Positions 37,634 through 47,603 of a stretch of 64,000 bases of DNA are shown here, one piece after another (within the stretch, counting starts at the first letter, position 1; every line of letters begins with the position of its first letter). Source of the DNA: Betaproteobacteria bacterium (GTDB lineage Bacteria > Pseudomonadota > Gammaproteobacteria > Burkholderiales > Burkholderiaceae); assembly GCA_009783065.1 (NCBI GenBank), contig WRHV01000005.1:26807-90806 (forward strand), given 5' to 3'. The position numbers were made by a program, and so were the translations under genes. The notes beneath the pieces were generated by a model. That model was not told the DNA's origin. It searched no databases and saw nothing but the letters and a program-made list of their open reading frames with translations.

Positions 37634-39169
37634 ATGACTGACTATCTAAAAAAAATTTTGACGGCGCGCGTTTATGACGTTGCCTTCGAAACGCCGCTGG
37701 AACACGCGCCGCAACTTTCCCAGCGAACAGGAAACCATGTCCTCTTCAAACGCGAGGACATGCAAAGTGTCTTTAGTTTCAAGCTGCGCGGCGCCTACAA
37801 CAAAATGGCCCATCTTTCGCCAAAGCAATTGAAAAACGGCGTAATCTGCGCCTCAGCCGGCAACCATGCCCAGGGTGTTGCGCTTGCCGCCAATCGCCTG
37901 GGCTGCCGCGCCATGATCGTCATGCCTACCACCACGCCGCCAGTCAAAGTCCAGGCGGTCAGGGAACACGGCGGACAACGTGTGGAAATCGTACTTTACG
38001 GTGATTCGTTTTCCGACACTTGTGAACATGCGCTGGCATTGGAAAAAAAACACCGGATGACATTTATCCATCCCTTTGACGATCCTTATGTCATCGCAGG
38101 CCAAGGCACCATCGGCATGGAAATCCTCCGGCAGCATCCTGATCCGATTCATGCCGTCTTTGTGGCAATCGGCGGCGGCGGACTGATTTCCGGCGTGGCT
38201 GCCTATATCAAGCAAATCCGGCCCGAAATACGGATCATCGGGGTAGAAACCGTTGACTCCAATGCCATGGCCAGGAGCCTGAAAGCCAGACGCCGTGTCA
38301 CCCTATCCGATGTCGGCCTTTTTTCAGACGGCACGGCCGTCAAGCAGGTCGGCAGCGAAACCTTCCGTCTTGCCCGGAAATACGTTGATGAAATCGTCGA
38401 AGTGGATACGGATGATGTCTGTGCCGCAATCAAGGATATGTTCCTGGACACCCGCAGCATCCTGGAACCGGCAGGCGCGTTGACGGTAGCCGGCATCAAA
38501 GCCTATGTTGAACAGCGGAAAAACCAAAAGAAACCGCTCAAAAACGAAACATTGGTCGCTATTGCCAGTGGCGCCAACATGAATTTTGACCGCTTGCGTT
38601 TTGTTGCAGAACGCGCAGATGTCGGCGAAAACCGTGAAGCCATATTTGCCGTCACCATACCGGAAGAACATGGCAGCTTCCGGCGCTTTTGTGAACTGGT
38701 CGGCCCGCGCCATATCACTGAATTCAATTACCGTATCAGCGATGAAAAGCAAGCCCATATTTTCGTTGGCATGGAAGTCCAGAACCGGGACGAGATTTCC
38801 CGCATTGTCAAAAATTTCGAACGGCACCACTTCCGCACCATCGATCTGACAGGTGATGAACTGTCCAAATTGCATATCCGTTACATGGTCGGCGGCAAAA
38901 GCCTGCTGGCAAAAAATGAATTGCTCTATCGTTTTGAATTTCCCGAACGACCAGGCGCACTGATGCGCTTTTTATCCTGCATGCAGCCAAACTGGAATAT
39001 CAGCCTGTTTCATTACCGTAACCACGGCGCAGATTACGGCCGTATCCTTGTCGGACTGCAAATTCCGAAAAATGAAATGAAGACCTTTCGGGAATTTCTG
39101 ACCAATACCGGCTATCCATTCCAAAATGAAACCGATAATCCTGTTTACAAACTCTTTCTTGGACAATAA
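37634..39169 (+). CDS. ilvA: Biosynthetic threonine ammonia-lyase
   Basis: Deaminates threonine to 2-oxobutyrate, the first committed step of isoleucine synthesis. The 511-residue protein has the PLP lysine in SFKLRGAYNKM (about residue 55), a Gly-rich phosphate loop (GGGGL) and two C-terminal ACT-like regulatory domains (from about 330), so the long, isoleucine-inhibited form. Confidence 0.96.
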   Translation: MTDYLKKILTARVYDVAFETPLEHAPQLSQRTGNHVLFKREDMQSVFSFKLRGAYNKMAHLSPKQLKNGVICASAGNHAQGVALAANRLGCRAMIVMPTTTPPVKVQAVREHGGQRVEIVLYGDSFSDTCEHALALEKKHRMTFIHPFDDPYVIAGQGTIGMEILRQHPDPIHAVFVAIGGGGLISGVAAYIKQIRPEIRIIGVETVDSNAMARSLKARRRVTLSDVGLFSDGTAVKQVGSETFRLARKYVDEIVEVDTDDVCAAIKDMFLDTRSILEPAGALTVAGIKAYVEQRKNQKKPLKNETLVAIASGANMNFDRLRFVAERADVGENREAIFAVTIPEEHGSFRRFCELVGPRHITEFNYRISDEKQAHIFVGMEVQNRDEISRIVKNFERHHFRTIDLTGDELSKLHIRYMVGGKSLLAKNELLYRFEFPERPGALMRFLSCMQPNWNISLFHYRNHGADYGRILVGLQIPKNEMKTFREFLTNTGYPFQNETDNPVYKLFLGQ

Positions 39170-39211
39170 TCCTGCCCTGAAAAATTATTTCACGCATTAC
39201 AGATCAGACAC

Positions 39212-40078
39212 ATGACCATGTCAGCCGATACCGATACCCCCCCCATCCCGAACCGTCCGGAAAACTCGCTTCTCGGCAAAACGACCGCCGTACCGGCAGG
39301 CTATGATCCGGGTATTCTCTATCCGATCCCGCGCCAACCTATGCGTGACGCGCTTGGTATCACCGGAACCATCCCATTTTATGGCCTGGACATTTGGAAT
39401 GCCTATGAACTTTCCTGGCTTAACATGCGGGGCAAACCCCAAATCGCCATCATGAATCTGACCGTTTCATCGGATTCACCCAACATTGTCGAATCCAAAT
39501 CCATGAAACTGTACCTGAATTCCCTGGCACAAATGAAAATGGTGGATGCCGATGCCGTCACCGCCCTGTTGCGCGCCGACCTGTCAGACACATTTGGTTC
39601 GCCTGCAACCATCAACCTGATACACCAGCCCAACTTTGCATCAATCAGCCTTGAAGAACTTAATGGGTTGCTCCTGGACCGGCTCGATATTGAAGCAACC
39701 CAGTACTCGCTGGACCCCGCACTGCTGCAAACCCATACTGACGAGCCGCCTGTCGAAGAGACACTGGTTTCTCACATCCTGAAAACAAACTGCCCTGTCA
39801 CAGGCCAGCCGGACTGGGGCAGTATCCAGATTCATTATGTCGGCCATGCAATCAATCAGGAAAGCTTGCTCAAATATCTGATCAGTTATCGGCAGCAACA
39901 GGAATTTCACGAACAATGCGTCGAGCGTATCTTCATGGACATTCTAAAAGCATGCAAGCCGCAAAGCCTGACGGTTTATGCCCGCTATACCCGTCGCGGC
40001 GGCATCAGCATTAACCCCTGGCGCAACAACGCCTCATCAGGAAAGCGCCCCATATTCATCCGGAACGCCCGACAATAA
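39212..40078 (+). CDS. queF: NADPH-dependent 7-cyano-7-deazaguanine reductase QueF
   Basis: Reduces preQ0 to preQ1 in queuosine synthesis. The 288-residue protein is the long two-domain form. The catalytic cysteine is in NCPVTGQPDWGS, and the VESKSMKLYLNS motif gives the substrate-binding glutamate. ATG 39212; a second ATG lies 6 bp downstream. It is 42 bp after ilvA. Confidence 0.95.
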   Translation: MTMSADTDTPPIPNRPENSLLGKTTAVPAGYDPGILYPIPRQPMRDALGITGTIPFYGLDIWNAYELSWLNMRGKPQIAIMNLTVSSDSPNIVESKSMKLYLNSLAQMKMVDADAVTALLRADLSDTFGSPATINLIHQPNFASISLEELNGLLLDRLDIEATQYSLDPALLQTHTDEPPVEETLVSHILKTNCPVTGQPDWGSIQIHYVGHAINQESLLKYLISYRQQQEFHEQCVERIFMDILKACKPQSLTVYARYTRRGGISINPWRNNASSGKRPIFIRNARQ

Positions 40079-40130
40079 TGGTATGCCTGAATTATGTTAA
40101 ATTGACGTAAACACGAATGAAGAGTAATTT

Positions 40131-40159
40131 ATTACATTCTACTTAAAGCATCTTATAAT
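40131..40159 (+). promoter_or_regulatory. Candidate sigma70 promoter of ptsN
   Basis: ATTACA (40131-40136), a 17-base spacer and a perfect TATAAT (40154-40159). It lies 113 bp region between queF and ptsN and predicts a leader of only about 25 bases. Confidence 0.55.
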
Positions 40160-40168
40160 TAATTTGAT

Positions 40169-40191
40169 GCCGTATTAGAACGGCTGTTTTT
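40169..40191 (+). terminator. Hairpin with T-run abutting the ptsN start codon
   Basis: GCCGT / ACGGC stem with a 6-base loop, then TGTTTTT running into the ATG at 40192. It looks like a short intrinsic terminator, which could end queF transcripts or attenuate ptsN. No Shine-Dalgarno is visible between it and the ATG. Confidence 0.45.
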
Positions 40192-40668
40192 ATGACGACA
40201 AACCTGTCGAGGATCATTCCTCCTGAAAACATTGTGCTCGATCTTGAAGCTGCCGATAAACAGCAGCTATTTGATAAAGTCGCGCAATTATTTGCAAATC
40301 AGTATGCGCTGCCTGCAGAAATGATTTCGAAAAACCTGCTGGAGCGGGAAACACTGGCCTCAACAGGGCTTGGACATGGTGTTGCTGTACCGCACGGACG
40401 GATTGATAAGCTTAAATCCCCTACCGCTGCGTTGGTGCATCTGGCTAAACCGCTTCCGTTTGATTCTCCTGACGGTAAACCGGTTGACTTGATGATCGTT
40501 CTTTTGATTCCCAGCAATGTGACGCAAAAGCATCTTGAAATACTATCGGAAATCGCCGAAATGTTTTCCGACTCGGATTTCAGACAGGCACTCACTCACG
40601 AAAAAAATCCGCAGACTGTCCATAACATGATTGTTTCCTGGCTACCCGCCCATATGAAAAAAGCATAA
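40192..40668 (+). CDS. ptsN: Nitrogen PTS enzyme IIA (EIIA-Ntr)
   Basis: Phosphoacceptor of the nitrogen phosphotransferase system, a regulator of potassium and nitrogen balance. The 158-residue protein has the phosphorylated histidine in GVAVPHGRI (about residue 68). It starts MTTNLSRIIPPENIVLDLEA as relatives do, so the ATG at 40192 is kept although no ribosome site is seen. hprK follows 21 bp later. Confidence 0.93.
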   Translation: MTTNLSRIIPPENIVLDLEAADKQQLFDKVAQLFANQYALPAEMISKNLLERETLASTGLGHGVAVPHGRIDKLKSPTAALVHLAKPLPFDSPDGKPVDLMIVLLIPSNVTQKHLEILSEIAEMFSDSDFRQALTHEKNPQTVHNMIVSWLPAHMKKA

Positions 40669-40689
40669 TCATTTATCTGCATTTTCTTT

Positions 40690-41628
40690 ATGACAGCCCC
40701 CAAAACCCTAACCATACAGCGACTCTATACAGAAAACAGAGACCCTTTGAAGCTGACATGGTTTGCCGGTTTGGAAGGGGGAAACCGTCAAGTCTCTTCA
40801 GGCACGACATCCGCAGCAGACCAGGTTGGCCACCTTAATCTGATTCACCCGATGCGCATCCAGGTATTCGGCAGACAGGAAATCAGCTACTATGACCGGC
40901 TCTCGCCTGAATCACGCGCTTATCTGGTCCATGAAATTGTCGATTGCAATCCACCTGCACTGATTGTCGCCAGAGGTCTGGAAGTCCCGCAAGATCTGCA
41001 TACCATATGCAACGCCAATGATATTCCTCTCTTTACCACACCACTGACCGCAGCGGAAATTATTGACTATCTCCGTGTCTATCTATCGAAAAAACTCGCC
41101 CTGCGCATCATTATGCATGGGGTTTTCATGGATGTGCTGGGAGTCGGCGTATTGATTACCGGCGAATCAGGTCTCGGAAAAAGCGAGCTTGGCCTGGAAC
41201 TCATCTCCCGCAACCACGGCCTGGTCGCCGATGACGCGGTGGAATTTGCCCGAATCGCACCCAACATCATTGAAGGACGCGCCCCGCAATTATTGCAAAA
41301 TCTGCTGGAAGTCAGAGGATTGGGATTGCTGGATATACGGGCCATTTTCGGTGAAACGGCCGTGCGCCGCAAAATGCAACTCAAACTGATCGTACACCTG
41401 ATGAGAAGCCGTCTGGGCGAAGAAACCGGAGAACGTCTGCCCATCATTTCACCAACACAGGAAGTACTGGGGATTCCTATTCGAAAAGTAGTCATTCCAG
41501 TCGCAGCAGGCCGCAATATCGCTGTGATGCTGGAAGCCGCTGTACGCAATACCATTATGCAATTGCGCGGGTTCAATACCATGGAAGAATTTATGGAACG
41601 CCAGCGCAAAGCGATAACCGGAGAGTGA
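40690..41628 (+). CDS. hprK: HPr kinase/phosphorylase
   Basis: Phosphorylates and dephosphorylates HPr on serine. The 312-residue protein has Walker [15 protein letters not shown] (about 157-170) and the C-terminal [17 protein letters not shown] signature of HprK. In Proteobacteria lacking sugar PTS permeases it is kept with ptsN and rapZ as a regulatory module. A MITE-like element follows its stop. Confidence 0.95.
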   Translation: MTAPKTLTIQRLYTENRDPLKLTWFAGLEGGNRQVSSGTTSAADQVGHLNLIHPMRIQVFGRQEISYYDRLSPESRAYLVHEIVDCNPPALIVARGLEVPQDLHTICNANDIPLFTTPLTAAEIIDYLRVYLSKKLALRIIMHGVFMDVLGVGVLITGESGLGKSELGLELISRNHGLVADDAVEFARIAPNIIEGRAPQLLQNLLEVRGLGLLDIRAIFGETAVRRKMQLKLIVHLMRSRLGEETGERLPIISPTQEVLGIPIRKVVIPVAAGRNIAVMLEAAVRNTIMQLRGFNTMEEFMERQRKAITGE

Positions 41629-41682
41629 TTTTACCCAGACTGTCAACATGCAGGAAAAAGCCTGGTTTATCACCTCCAAACC

Positions 41683-41860
41683 AGGGTCAGCCCTCATTAA
41701 ATTGTCGTCGCGAAAAGTTGATTTTTTCTGTCTGCCAAGGCGCAGGGACAAAATGGGACGATGGCGTATTGAACATACGGCGAGTTCTATTTTGAACCGG
41801 CTACGCAGGCAGACGGGAAAAAGCAGCTTTGCAGCAGGCAATTTAATGAGGGCTGACCCT
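41683..41860. mobile_element. 178-bp palindromic MITE-like element
   Basis: The ends are perfect 22-bp inverted repeats, beginning AGGGTCAGCCCTCATT at 41683 and ending in its complement at 41860. The body continues as an imperfect palindrome: TCTGTCTGCC on the left pairs with GGCAGACGGGA on the right, and the centre CGTAT-N5-ATACG lies exactly at the midpoint (41772). It encodes nothing. The size and structure fit a miniature inverted-repeat element or a REP-like hairpin. It sits in the hprK-rapZ junction. No obvious target duplication is visible. Confidence 0.75.
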
Positions 41861-41882
41861 AGATCATCCGAGAGCGTATTAA

Positions 41883-42749
41883 ATGCACATTATCCTCATT
41901 ACCGGTATTTCAGGGTCCGGCAAATCGGTTGCTTTGCATGTGCTGGAAGATGCCGGTTATTTCTGTGTTGATAACCTGCCTCCTACTCTGTTGCCCAATC
42001 TGGTGGCAATCTGCGAGGAAGAAAAAAAACCGAGTCTGGCTGTCGCTATCGATTCGCGAAGTGCGCACTCACTTTCAGATCTTCCAGCGACAGTCGATAA
42101 ACTCCGCAGCGAAGAACATCACGTCCAGGTTGTGTTTTTAACGGCAGATACGCATTCGCTCATCAACCGTTTTTCCGAAACCCGGAGAAGCCATCCGCTT
42201 GCGCATCGCACCCCATCCAGCTATGACCCATTTGACCAGCGCACCCTCATAGAAGCCATTCATGCGGAACGGGACATGCTGTCCGAAATCCAGTCAATCG
42301 CCCACGTTGTTGACACATCCCATCTTTCGACCAACAAGCTACGCGCCTGGATCAAGAATTTTGTGGAAACCGAGCACAGCGCCTCATTAACGCTTCATCT
42401 GGAATCATTTGGATTTAAATTCGGCATTCCACAGGACGCGGATATCATGTTTGATGTCCGCAGCCTGCCCAATCCCCATTATGATTTGCGTTTGCGTCCG
42501 CTTACGGGAAAGGATGAACCTGTCCGGCAATTTCTGGAAGCGCAGCCGGAGGTAGCCGATCTGCTGACGGACATTCGTCATTTTGTGGGAAAATGGCTCC
42601 CCTCCTATAAGCGCGACCACCGGAGTTACCTGACGATTGCACTAGGCTGTACAGGCGGGCAACATCGTTCTGTTTACATGGTTGAAGAATTGGCCAAACA
42701 CTTTAACAAAACTGAAACCGTACTCGTCCGGCACCGCAATCTGGACTAA
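41883..42749 (+). CDS. rapZ: RNase adapter protein RapZ
   Basis: GTP/ATP-binding adapter that in E. coli delivers small RNA to RNase E to control amino-sugar synthesis; often YvcJ-like elsewhere. The 288-residue protein has Walker A GISGSGKS (residues 8-15) and the C-terminal GCTGGQHRSVYMVEELAKHF signature. The palindromic element separates it from hprK, so the shared transcript carries a large stem-loop. Confidence 0.95.
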   Translation: MHIILITGISGSGKSVALHVLEDAGYFCVDNLPPTLLPNLVAICEEEKKPSLAVAIDSRSAHSLSDLPATVDKLRSEEHHVQVVFLTADTHSLINRFSETRRSHPLAHRTPSSYDPFDQRTLIEAIHAERDMLSEIQSIAHVVDTSHLSTNKLRAWIKNFVETEHSASLTLHLESFGFKFGIPQDADIMFDVRSLPNPHYDLRLRPLTGKDEPVRQFLEAQPEVADLLTDIRHFVGKWLPSYKRDHRSYLTIALGCTGGQHRSVYMVEELAKHFNKTETVLVRHRNLD

Positions 42750-42805
42750 TAAAACCCGCAACCTTCCCATACGAACAAAAACCGGATTGACTCCCGATTG
42801 ATTCG

Positions 42806-43912
42806 TTACAGGAATGGTTTCATCTTAAGCAACAGCTTTTTGACAGGTGACGGTAATGCCGCCTCTTCCACATCCTTCATTTCCTGCCAGACGTACTGCA
42901 CGCCTGGTAATTTTTCGGCTCTACTAGCCAACTCGACCAAAACGGGCGTCACCTGCAACCTGAAATGCGTGAAAGTATGCACAAATCCGCCAAGCATCTG
43001 ATAAGAAACCATTTCTCCGAAAGGCTGTACTCTGCTTTCCAGCACCATCTTAACCGCATCAGGTTCTGTTTCGGCCAATTCAGGCAAAGAAAATAACCCT
43101 CCCCAAATTCCCGGCGCAGGGCGTTTTTCCAGCATAACCTGGCCTTCATGTATCAAAATGAACATACACACCTGTTTTTCAGGCAGCGCTTTAAATGGCT
43201 TTCTGACGGGTAAATCCTTCACCTTGTCATCTCTAAAAGCAACACAATGCGAAGCGAACGGACAAAAACGGCAGGACGGGTTATTGCGCACACAAACCGT
43301 CGCGCCCAAATCCATCAGGCCCTGGGTATACGCTTCCAATTCCCTGTCCGGCAGCAGCGATTCCGCCAATTGCCACAATCCATCTTTAACCTTTTTGTTT
43401 CCGGCATATTCCACAATCCCGAAAACCCGGGAAAGCACCCGGATCACATTGCCGTCCAAAATCGCCGCGCGTCCCCCGCTCGAAAAAACGGAAATCGCTG
43501 CGGCCGTAGAGCGCCCGATTCCAGGTAATGTTTCAAGTACAACAGGATCACAAGGAAAATGGCCGTTATACTCTTCAACGACCATTTGGGCACAACGGTG
43601 AAGATTGCGCGCACGCGAATAATATCCCAATCCACTCCATTGGGCCATCACATCCTCAAGCTCCGCAGACGCCAAAGCAGCCACATCCGGAAAACGCATC
43701 AAAAAACGCGCATAATAGGGAATCACCGTCGTAACCTGTGTCTGTTGCAACATAATTTCCGATAGCCAGACCCGATAGGCATCACGTGTCTGCTGCCAGG
43801 GCAGCACATGCCTGCCATACTGCTTCTGCCATGCAATCAGCATTCCGGAAAAATCAAAATCCACCGGTTGCTTTCTTCCTTTCAAAATCTGTTTCTCTTG
43901 AGCTGATTTCAT
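42806..43912 (-). CDS. mutY: A/G-specific adenine glycosylase
   Basis: Removes adenine paired with 8-oxoguanine. The 368-residue protein has the helix-hairpin-helix LPGIGRSTAAAI, the catalytic Asp region (AAILDGNVIRVL), a four-cysteine iron-sulfur cluster (C-x6-C-x2-C-x5-C, CVRNNPSCRFCPFASHC) and a C-terminal Nudix-like domain. ATG 43912 is used; the longer frame begins at a TTG. It is convergent with rapZ. Confidence 0.95.
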   Translation of the reverse strand: MKSAQEKQILKGRKQPVDFDFSGMLIAWQKQYGRHVLPWQQTRDAYRVWLSEIMLQQTQVTTVIPYYARFLMRFPDVAALASAELEDVMAQWSGLGYYSRARNLHRCAQMVVEEYNGHFPCDPVVLETLPGIGRSTAAAISVFSSGGRAAILDGNVIRVLSRVFGIVEYAGNKKVKDGLWQLAESLLPDRELEAYTQGLMDLGATVCVRNNPSCRFCPFASHCVAFRDDKVKDLPVRKPFKALPEKQVCMFILIHEGQVMLEKRPAPGIWGGLFSLPELAETEPDAVKMVLESRVQPFGEMVSYQMLGGFVHTFTHFRLQVTPVLVELASRAEKLPGVQYVWQEMKDVEEAALPSPVKKLLLKMKPFL

Positions 43913-44054
43913 AAATAGCAAAAAATGGTTACCTTCCTTATTATTGCCATAAAGCAGATGGCGTGAAATAGTATAGTATGCTCTTATTTCTTATTGAATT
44001 AATCGGATTCTTATTCCGGTTTTTTCCTTTACTATTGAGTCATTCTCTATTTCC

Positions 44055-44705
44055 ATGCAGAAAAAAAAGGCGCTTTTCTCTCTCATCCGGTTTGCACACT
44101 ATTTCTTCTTCATCCTGCTTGCCGGCTGCGAAACCACTCCCGGCATCATAGACGAATCCGATTTTTCCTCCCGAACGATCGGAAAATGTAGCGAAACCGT
44201 AGAACTATCCGGCCGCGTCTCCATGAATTACACGCTCTCACACAATGACAAAACGGAATCCCTGCATGGAAAATTCGCCTGGAAACAGAAAAACGACAAA
44301 ACACACATCAGCCTTTTTTCCCCTTTGGGACAAACGATGGCAATCATTGATATCTTACCTGGACAAGCCATTTTCACGGCCTCAGGCAAACCGCCTCTTA
44401 GCGCCTCCAGCGCAGATGAACTGATTTTTCAGCAGCTTGGCTGGCCCCTCCCTGTTTCGGGGATGCGCAGTTGGCTACAGGGATGCGCAATCGATGCAAA
44501 CGGCCGCCACTTCCAGGCCACCCCAAGCCACATGGAAACAACGACCCGGGATGGCTGGCATATCCGCTACATCGGATGGACACCGTCAGGAGAAAATGAA
44601 TGGCTGCCACGACGCATCGACATGACGCACACACCTTCAATCGACGCTGCCATCAGCAACATTCAGATCCGCCTCATCATAGATGAGTGGCACACGGAAA
44701 ACTAA
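44055..44705 (+). CDS. lolB: Outer-membrane lipoprotein receptor LolB
   Basis: Inserts lipoproteins into the outer membrane. The 216-residue protein has a lipoprotein signal with lipobox LAGC (Cys about 29) and the family pattern SGRVSMNYTL ... GKFAWKQK. It precedes ispE, the conserved lolB-ispE-tRNA-prs order. Confidence 0.9.
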   Translation: MQKKKALFSLIRFAHYFFFILLAGCETTPGIIDESDFSSRTIGKCSETVELSGRVSMNYTLSHNDKTESLHGKFAWKQKNDKTHISLFSPLGQTMAIIDILPGQAIFTASGKPPLSASSADELIFQQLGWPLPVSGMRSWLQGCAIDANGRHFQATPSHMETTTRDGWHIRYIGWTPSGENEWLPRRIDMTHTPSIDAAISNIQIRLIIDEWHTEN

Positions 44706-44718
44706 AGCAAAACCCGTT

Positions 44719-45606
44719 ATGGCACGTTCCCTGCATCACTGTCCAGCCCCCGCCAAGCTCAACCTTTTTCTGCACGTCACCGGACGCCGTGCCGACGGCT
44801 ACCACCTGCTGCAAACGGTTTTTCAGCTAATTGACATTGGCGACACACTGCACTTTACGCTGCGGCATGACGGTCATATCCAACGGACAACCGTCATTGA
44901 CGGCATTCCGGAAAACAGCGATCTGATCGTCCGCGCCGCCCGGCTACTGCAAGCGGAAATAAGGAAACGAACGGGGAAAAAACCTGGTGCAGACATCTCC
45001 ATTGAAAAACGCCTTCCCGCCGGCGGCGGGCTAGGCGGCGGCTCCTCAGACGCGGCTACCACCCTGCTCGCCTTAAATCATCTCTGGGAAAGCGGGCTAA
45101 GCAAGGAAGAGCTCATGACCCTGGGACTTCAATTGGGTGCGGATGTCCCTTTCTTCATTTTCGGACACAATGCCTTTGCAGAAGGCATCGGTGAAAAACT
45201 GACGCCCATTGACATCCCTGATGGATGGTTTGTAGTAATCAACCCCAACATTGTGGTTCCGACTTCAGCAATATTTGCATCAGAGGAATTGACAAGAAAT
45301 ACGGAAAAGATCAAAATAACGGACTTCCCTGGCCCTTTTACTGAAAATGGTTTTTGGGGAAAAAACGATTTGCAGTCTGTGGCCATGAAACTGTATCCTC
45401 CGGTATCAAAGGCCATCGAATGGTTGGACAGATATGCAAATGCCAGAATGACCGGTTCAGGCGCTTGTGTCTTTGCCCGTTTTGACAATGAAGAAGCGGC
45501 GGATAAAGTCATCCACGAAATGCCTGAAGAATGGAAAGGCTGGAAAGCAAGAGGATTAAAAACACATCCGCTTGATGGTTTATTTGAAGCATCAGGCGGA
45601 AAATGA
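44719..45606 (+). CDS. ispE: 4-diphosphocytidyl-2-C-methyl-D-erythritol kinase
   Basis: Kinase of the MEP isoprenoid pathway. The 295-residue GHMP kinase has CPAPAKLNLFLHVTGRRADGYH at the N-terminus, the ATP loop LPAGGGLGGGSSDAAT (about 95-110) and the C-terminal MTGSGACVFARF. ATG 44719 (MARSLHHCPA) is preferred; an in-frame ATG at 44683 would overlap lolB by 23 bp. Confidence 0.94.
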   Translation: MARSLHHCPAPAKLNLFLHVTGRRADGYHLLQTVFQLIDIGDTLHFTLRHDGHIQRTTVIDGIPENSDLIVRAARLLQAEIRKRTGKKPGADISIEKRLPAGGGLGGGSSDAATTLLALNHLWESGLSKEELMTLGLQLGADVPFFIFGHNAFAEGIGEKLTPIDIPDGWFVVINPNIVVPTSAIFASEELTRNTEKIKITDFPGPFTENGFWGKNDLQSVAMKLYPPVSKAIEWLDRYANARMTGSGACVFARFDNEEAADKVIHEMPEEWKGWKARGLKTHPLDGLFEASGGK

Positions 45607-45648
45607 TTGGCAGGACATCCGGGCAAACCGGACCTGCAACAGGTCAGC

Positions 45649-45725
45649 AGGGGAATCGCCAAGCTGGTTAAGGCACTGGATTTTGATTCCAGCATGCGAA
45701 GGTTCGAATCCTTCTTCCCCTGCCA
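45649..45725 (+). tRNA. tRNA-Gln (anticodon TTG)
   Basis: Cloverleaf readable by eye: acceptor AGGGGAA pairs with TTCCCCT, anticodon stem CTGGA/TCCAG around loop TTTTGAT, T arm GAAGG-TTCGAAT-CCTTC, then G and an encoded CCA. Length 77. It lies between ispE and prs, as in many proteobacteria. Confidence 0.95.
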
Positions 45726-45840
45726 TATTAATCATGGCGCTTGTCGCCAGGCGCCCGAAAAACAAGTTGTTTGTAAGCTGCATACACATCTTCCATTGAT
45801 GCCGCTTTTGATTTTGTAACGAGAATGTCGCAGGAACCCC

Positions 45841-46809
45841 ATGTCCGACACTGATCTGATGATTTTCACCGGCAATGCCAACCCCGCATTAGCCTCCAAG
45901 GTAGCCAGCAAACTGGGTATCCCGCTTGGAAAAGCCTATGTTTCCAAATTTTCCGATGGTGAAGCCACCATTGAAATCAAGGAAAATGTTCGCGGAAAAG
46001 AAGTCTTTGTCATGCAATCCACCTGTTCCCCGACAAATGACAACCTGATGGAAATCATGCTCATGGTGGATGCTTTAAAACGGGCCTCTGCCGAACGTAT
46101 CACCGCCGCCATCCCCTATTTTGGTTATGCCCGCCAGGATCGCCGCCCACGGTCTACCCGTGTTGCCATTTCTGCAAAAGTCGTCGCCAACATGCTGGAA
46201 AATGTGGGTGTGGACCGCGTGTTGATCATGGATGTCCATGCTGATCAGATACAGGGCTTCTTTAACATTCCTGTCGACAACATATACGCATCACCGGTTC
46301 TGCTGCGTGATCTGCTGAAAAAAAATTACAAAGACCTGCTTGTTGTATCGCCCGACGTCGGTGGCGTCGTCCGGGCGCGCGCGCTGGCAAAACAGCTTGA
46401 CTGTGATCTTTCCATCATCGACAAACGCCGTCCCCACGCCAATGAATCCGAAGTCATGAACGTCATCGGTGAAGTCAACAACAGAAACTGCGTCATCATG
46501 GATGACATGGTCGATACGGCGGGCACCCTGACAACGGCTGCCGATGTCCTGAAAGACAAGGGCGCCCAGATGGTCGTGGCCTATTGTACCCACCCGGTTT
46601 TATCCGGTCCGGCAGTCGAGCGCATCAACAATTCAAAACTGGATGAACTGGTCGTCACTGACACCATCCCGCTATCCGATGCGGCAAAACAATGCGGAAA
46701 AATCCGCCAGGTCTCCTGCGCAGGATTGCTCGCTGAAACCATCCGTCGCATCAGCAGAGGTGATTCGGTCATGTCTCTCTTTCTTGAAACGGAAACCATC
46801 ACCATTTAA
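45841..46809 (+). CDS. prs: Ribose-phosphate pyrophosphokinase
   Basis: Makes PRPP from ribose 5-phosphate and ATP. The 322-residue protein has [12 protein letters not shown], the ATP-binding [11 protein letters not shown] loop, the divalent metal site [11 protein letters not shown] and the PRPP loop [10 protein letters not shown]. It begins [11 protein letters not shown] after an AGGAACCCC stretch. Confidence 0.97.
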   Translation: MSDTDLMIFTGNANPALASKVASKLGIPLGKAYVSKFSDGEATIEIKENVRGKEVFVMQSTCSPTNDNLMEIMLMVDALKRASAERITAAIPYFGYARQDRRPRSTRVAISAKVVANMLENVGVDRVLIMDVHADQIQGFFNIPVDNIYASPVLLRDLLKKNYKDLLVVSPDVGGVVRARALAKQLDCDLSIIDKRRPHANESEVMNVIGEVNNRNCVIMDDMVDTAGTLTTAADVLKDKGAQMVVAYCTHPVLSGPAVERINNSKLDELVVTDTIPLSDAAKQCGKIRQVSCAGLLAETIRRISRGDSVMSLFLETETITI

Positions 46810-46828
46810 ATCATCAACAAATCACAGG

Positions 46829-46846
46829 TGTGGGTTTTTACCCGCA
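46829..46846 (+). terminator. Hairpin between prs and rplY
   Basis: TGTGGGT / ACCCGCA stem with one G-U pair and a TTTT loop, then TCCTTTT. A weak terminator or attenuator candidate in the 110-bp gap before rplY. Confidence 0.4.
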
Positions 46847-46919
46847 TCCTTTTCCGAAATTCCTGGTCGCGGGAATTTCACAACACAGGACATTTGTCCT
46901 GAAATTTTTGGAGTTAATT

Positions 46920-47537
46920 ATGAAAATTGTTGCATTTCCAAGGGCAGAACAGGGTACCGGAGCGAGCCGCCGCCTGCGTACTGCCGGCATGACCCCAGGC
47001 ATTATCTATGGGGGAACCAGCGAACCAATGGCAATTAAACTGGATCACAATGCTCTTTTCCACGCGCTCAGAAGAGAAGCTTTTCACGCTTCCATTCTTG
47101 ACATGGAAATTGACGGCAAAACCGAAAAAGTACTGCTGCGCGACTATCAGATGCACGCATACAAGCAGCTCGTCATGCATGTTGATTTCCAGCGTGTAGA
47201 TGCAAACCAACCCATTCACGTCAAAGTGCCGCTGCACTTCCTGAATGAAGAAACTTCCCCTGCTGTCAAACAATCCGGCGGCATCATTCATCATGCCATC
47301 ACCGAACTGAACATCTCCTGCCTGCCGGCAGCCCTGCCTGAGTTCATTGAAATTGATCTGGCCAAGCTGGATGTCGGCCAGGCTATTCACCTGTCTGACC
47401 TGAAACTTCCCAAAGGCGTTTCCGCCGTAGGCAATGATGCCGGTATGCTCATTGCCAGCGCAAGCGTCCTAAGCGCCGGTGCAGAAACAGACGACGATAA
47501 AGCCGCATCATCGGAAAAACCGAAAGCAAGCGAATAA
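46920..47537 (+). CDS. rplY: 50S ribosomal protein L25 (general stress protein Ctc form)
   Basis: Binds 5S rRNA. The 205-residue protein is the long form with an N-terminal L25 domain ([23 protein letters not shown]) and a C-terminal beta domain. The tail is acidic, alanine-rich ([17 protein letters not shown]). GGAG precedes ATG 46920; a longer frame to 46830 is ignored for that reason. Confidence 0.95.
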   Translation: MKIVAFPRAEQGTGASRRLRTAGMTPGIIYGGTSEPMAIKLDHNALFHALRREAFHASILDMEIDGKTEKVLLRDYQMHAYKQLVMHVDFQRVDANQPIHVKVPLHFLNEETSPAVKQSGGIIHHAITELNISCLPAALPEFIEIDLAKLDVGQAIHLSDLKLPKGVSAVGNDAGMLIASASVLSAGAETDDDKAASSEKPKASE

Positions 47538-47555
47538 AACGTCGCCGCTTCCAAT

Positions 47556-47585
47556 CAAAAAACCCGCCAAATGGCGGGTTTTTTT
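47556..47585. terminator. Bidirectional rho-independent terminator
   Basis: Stem AACCCGCCA / TGGCGGGTT with a 2-base loop, flanked by A- and T-runs, between the convergent rplY and pth genes. Confidence 0.88.
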
Positions 47586-47603
47586 ACAGTTACAGGAAAA
47601 AAA

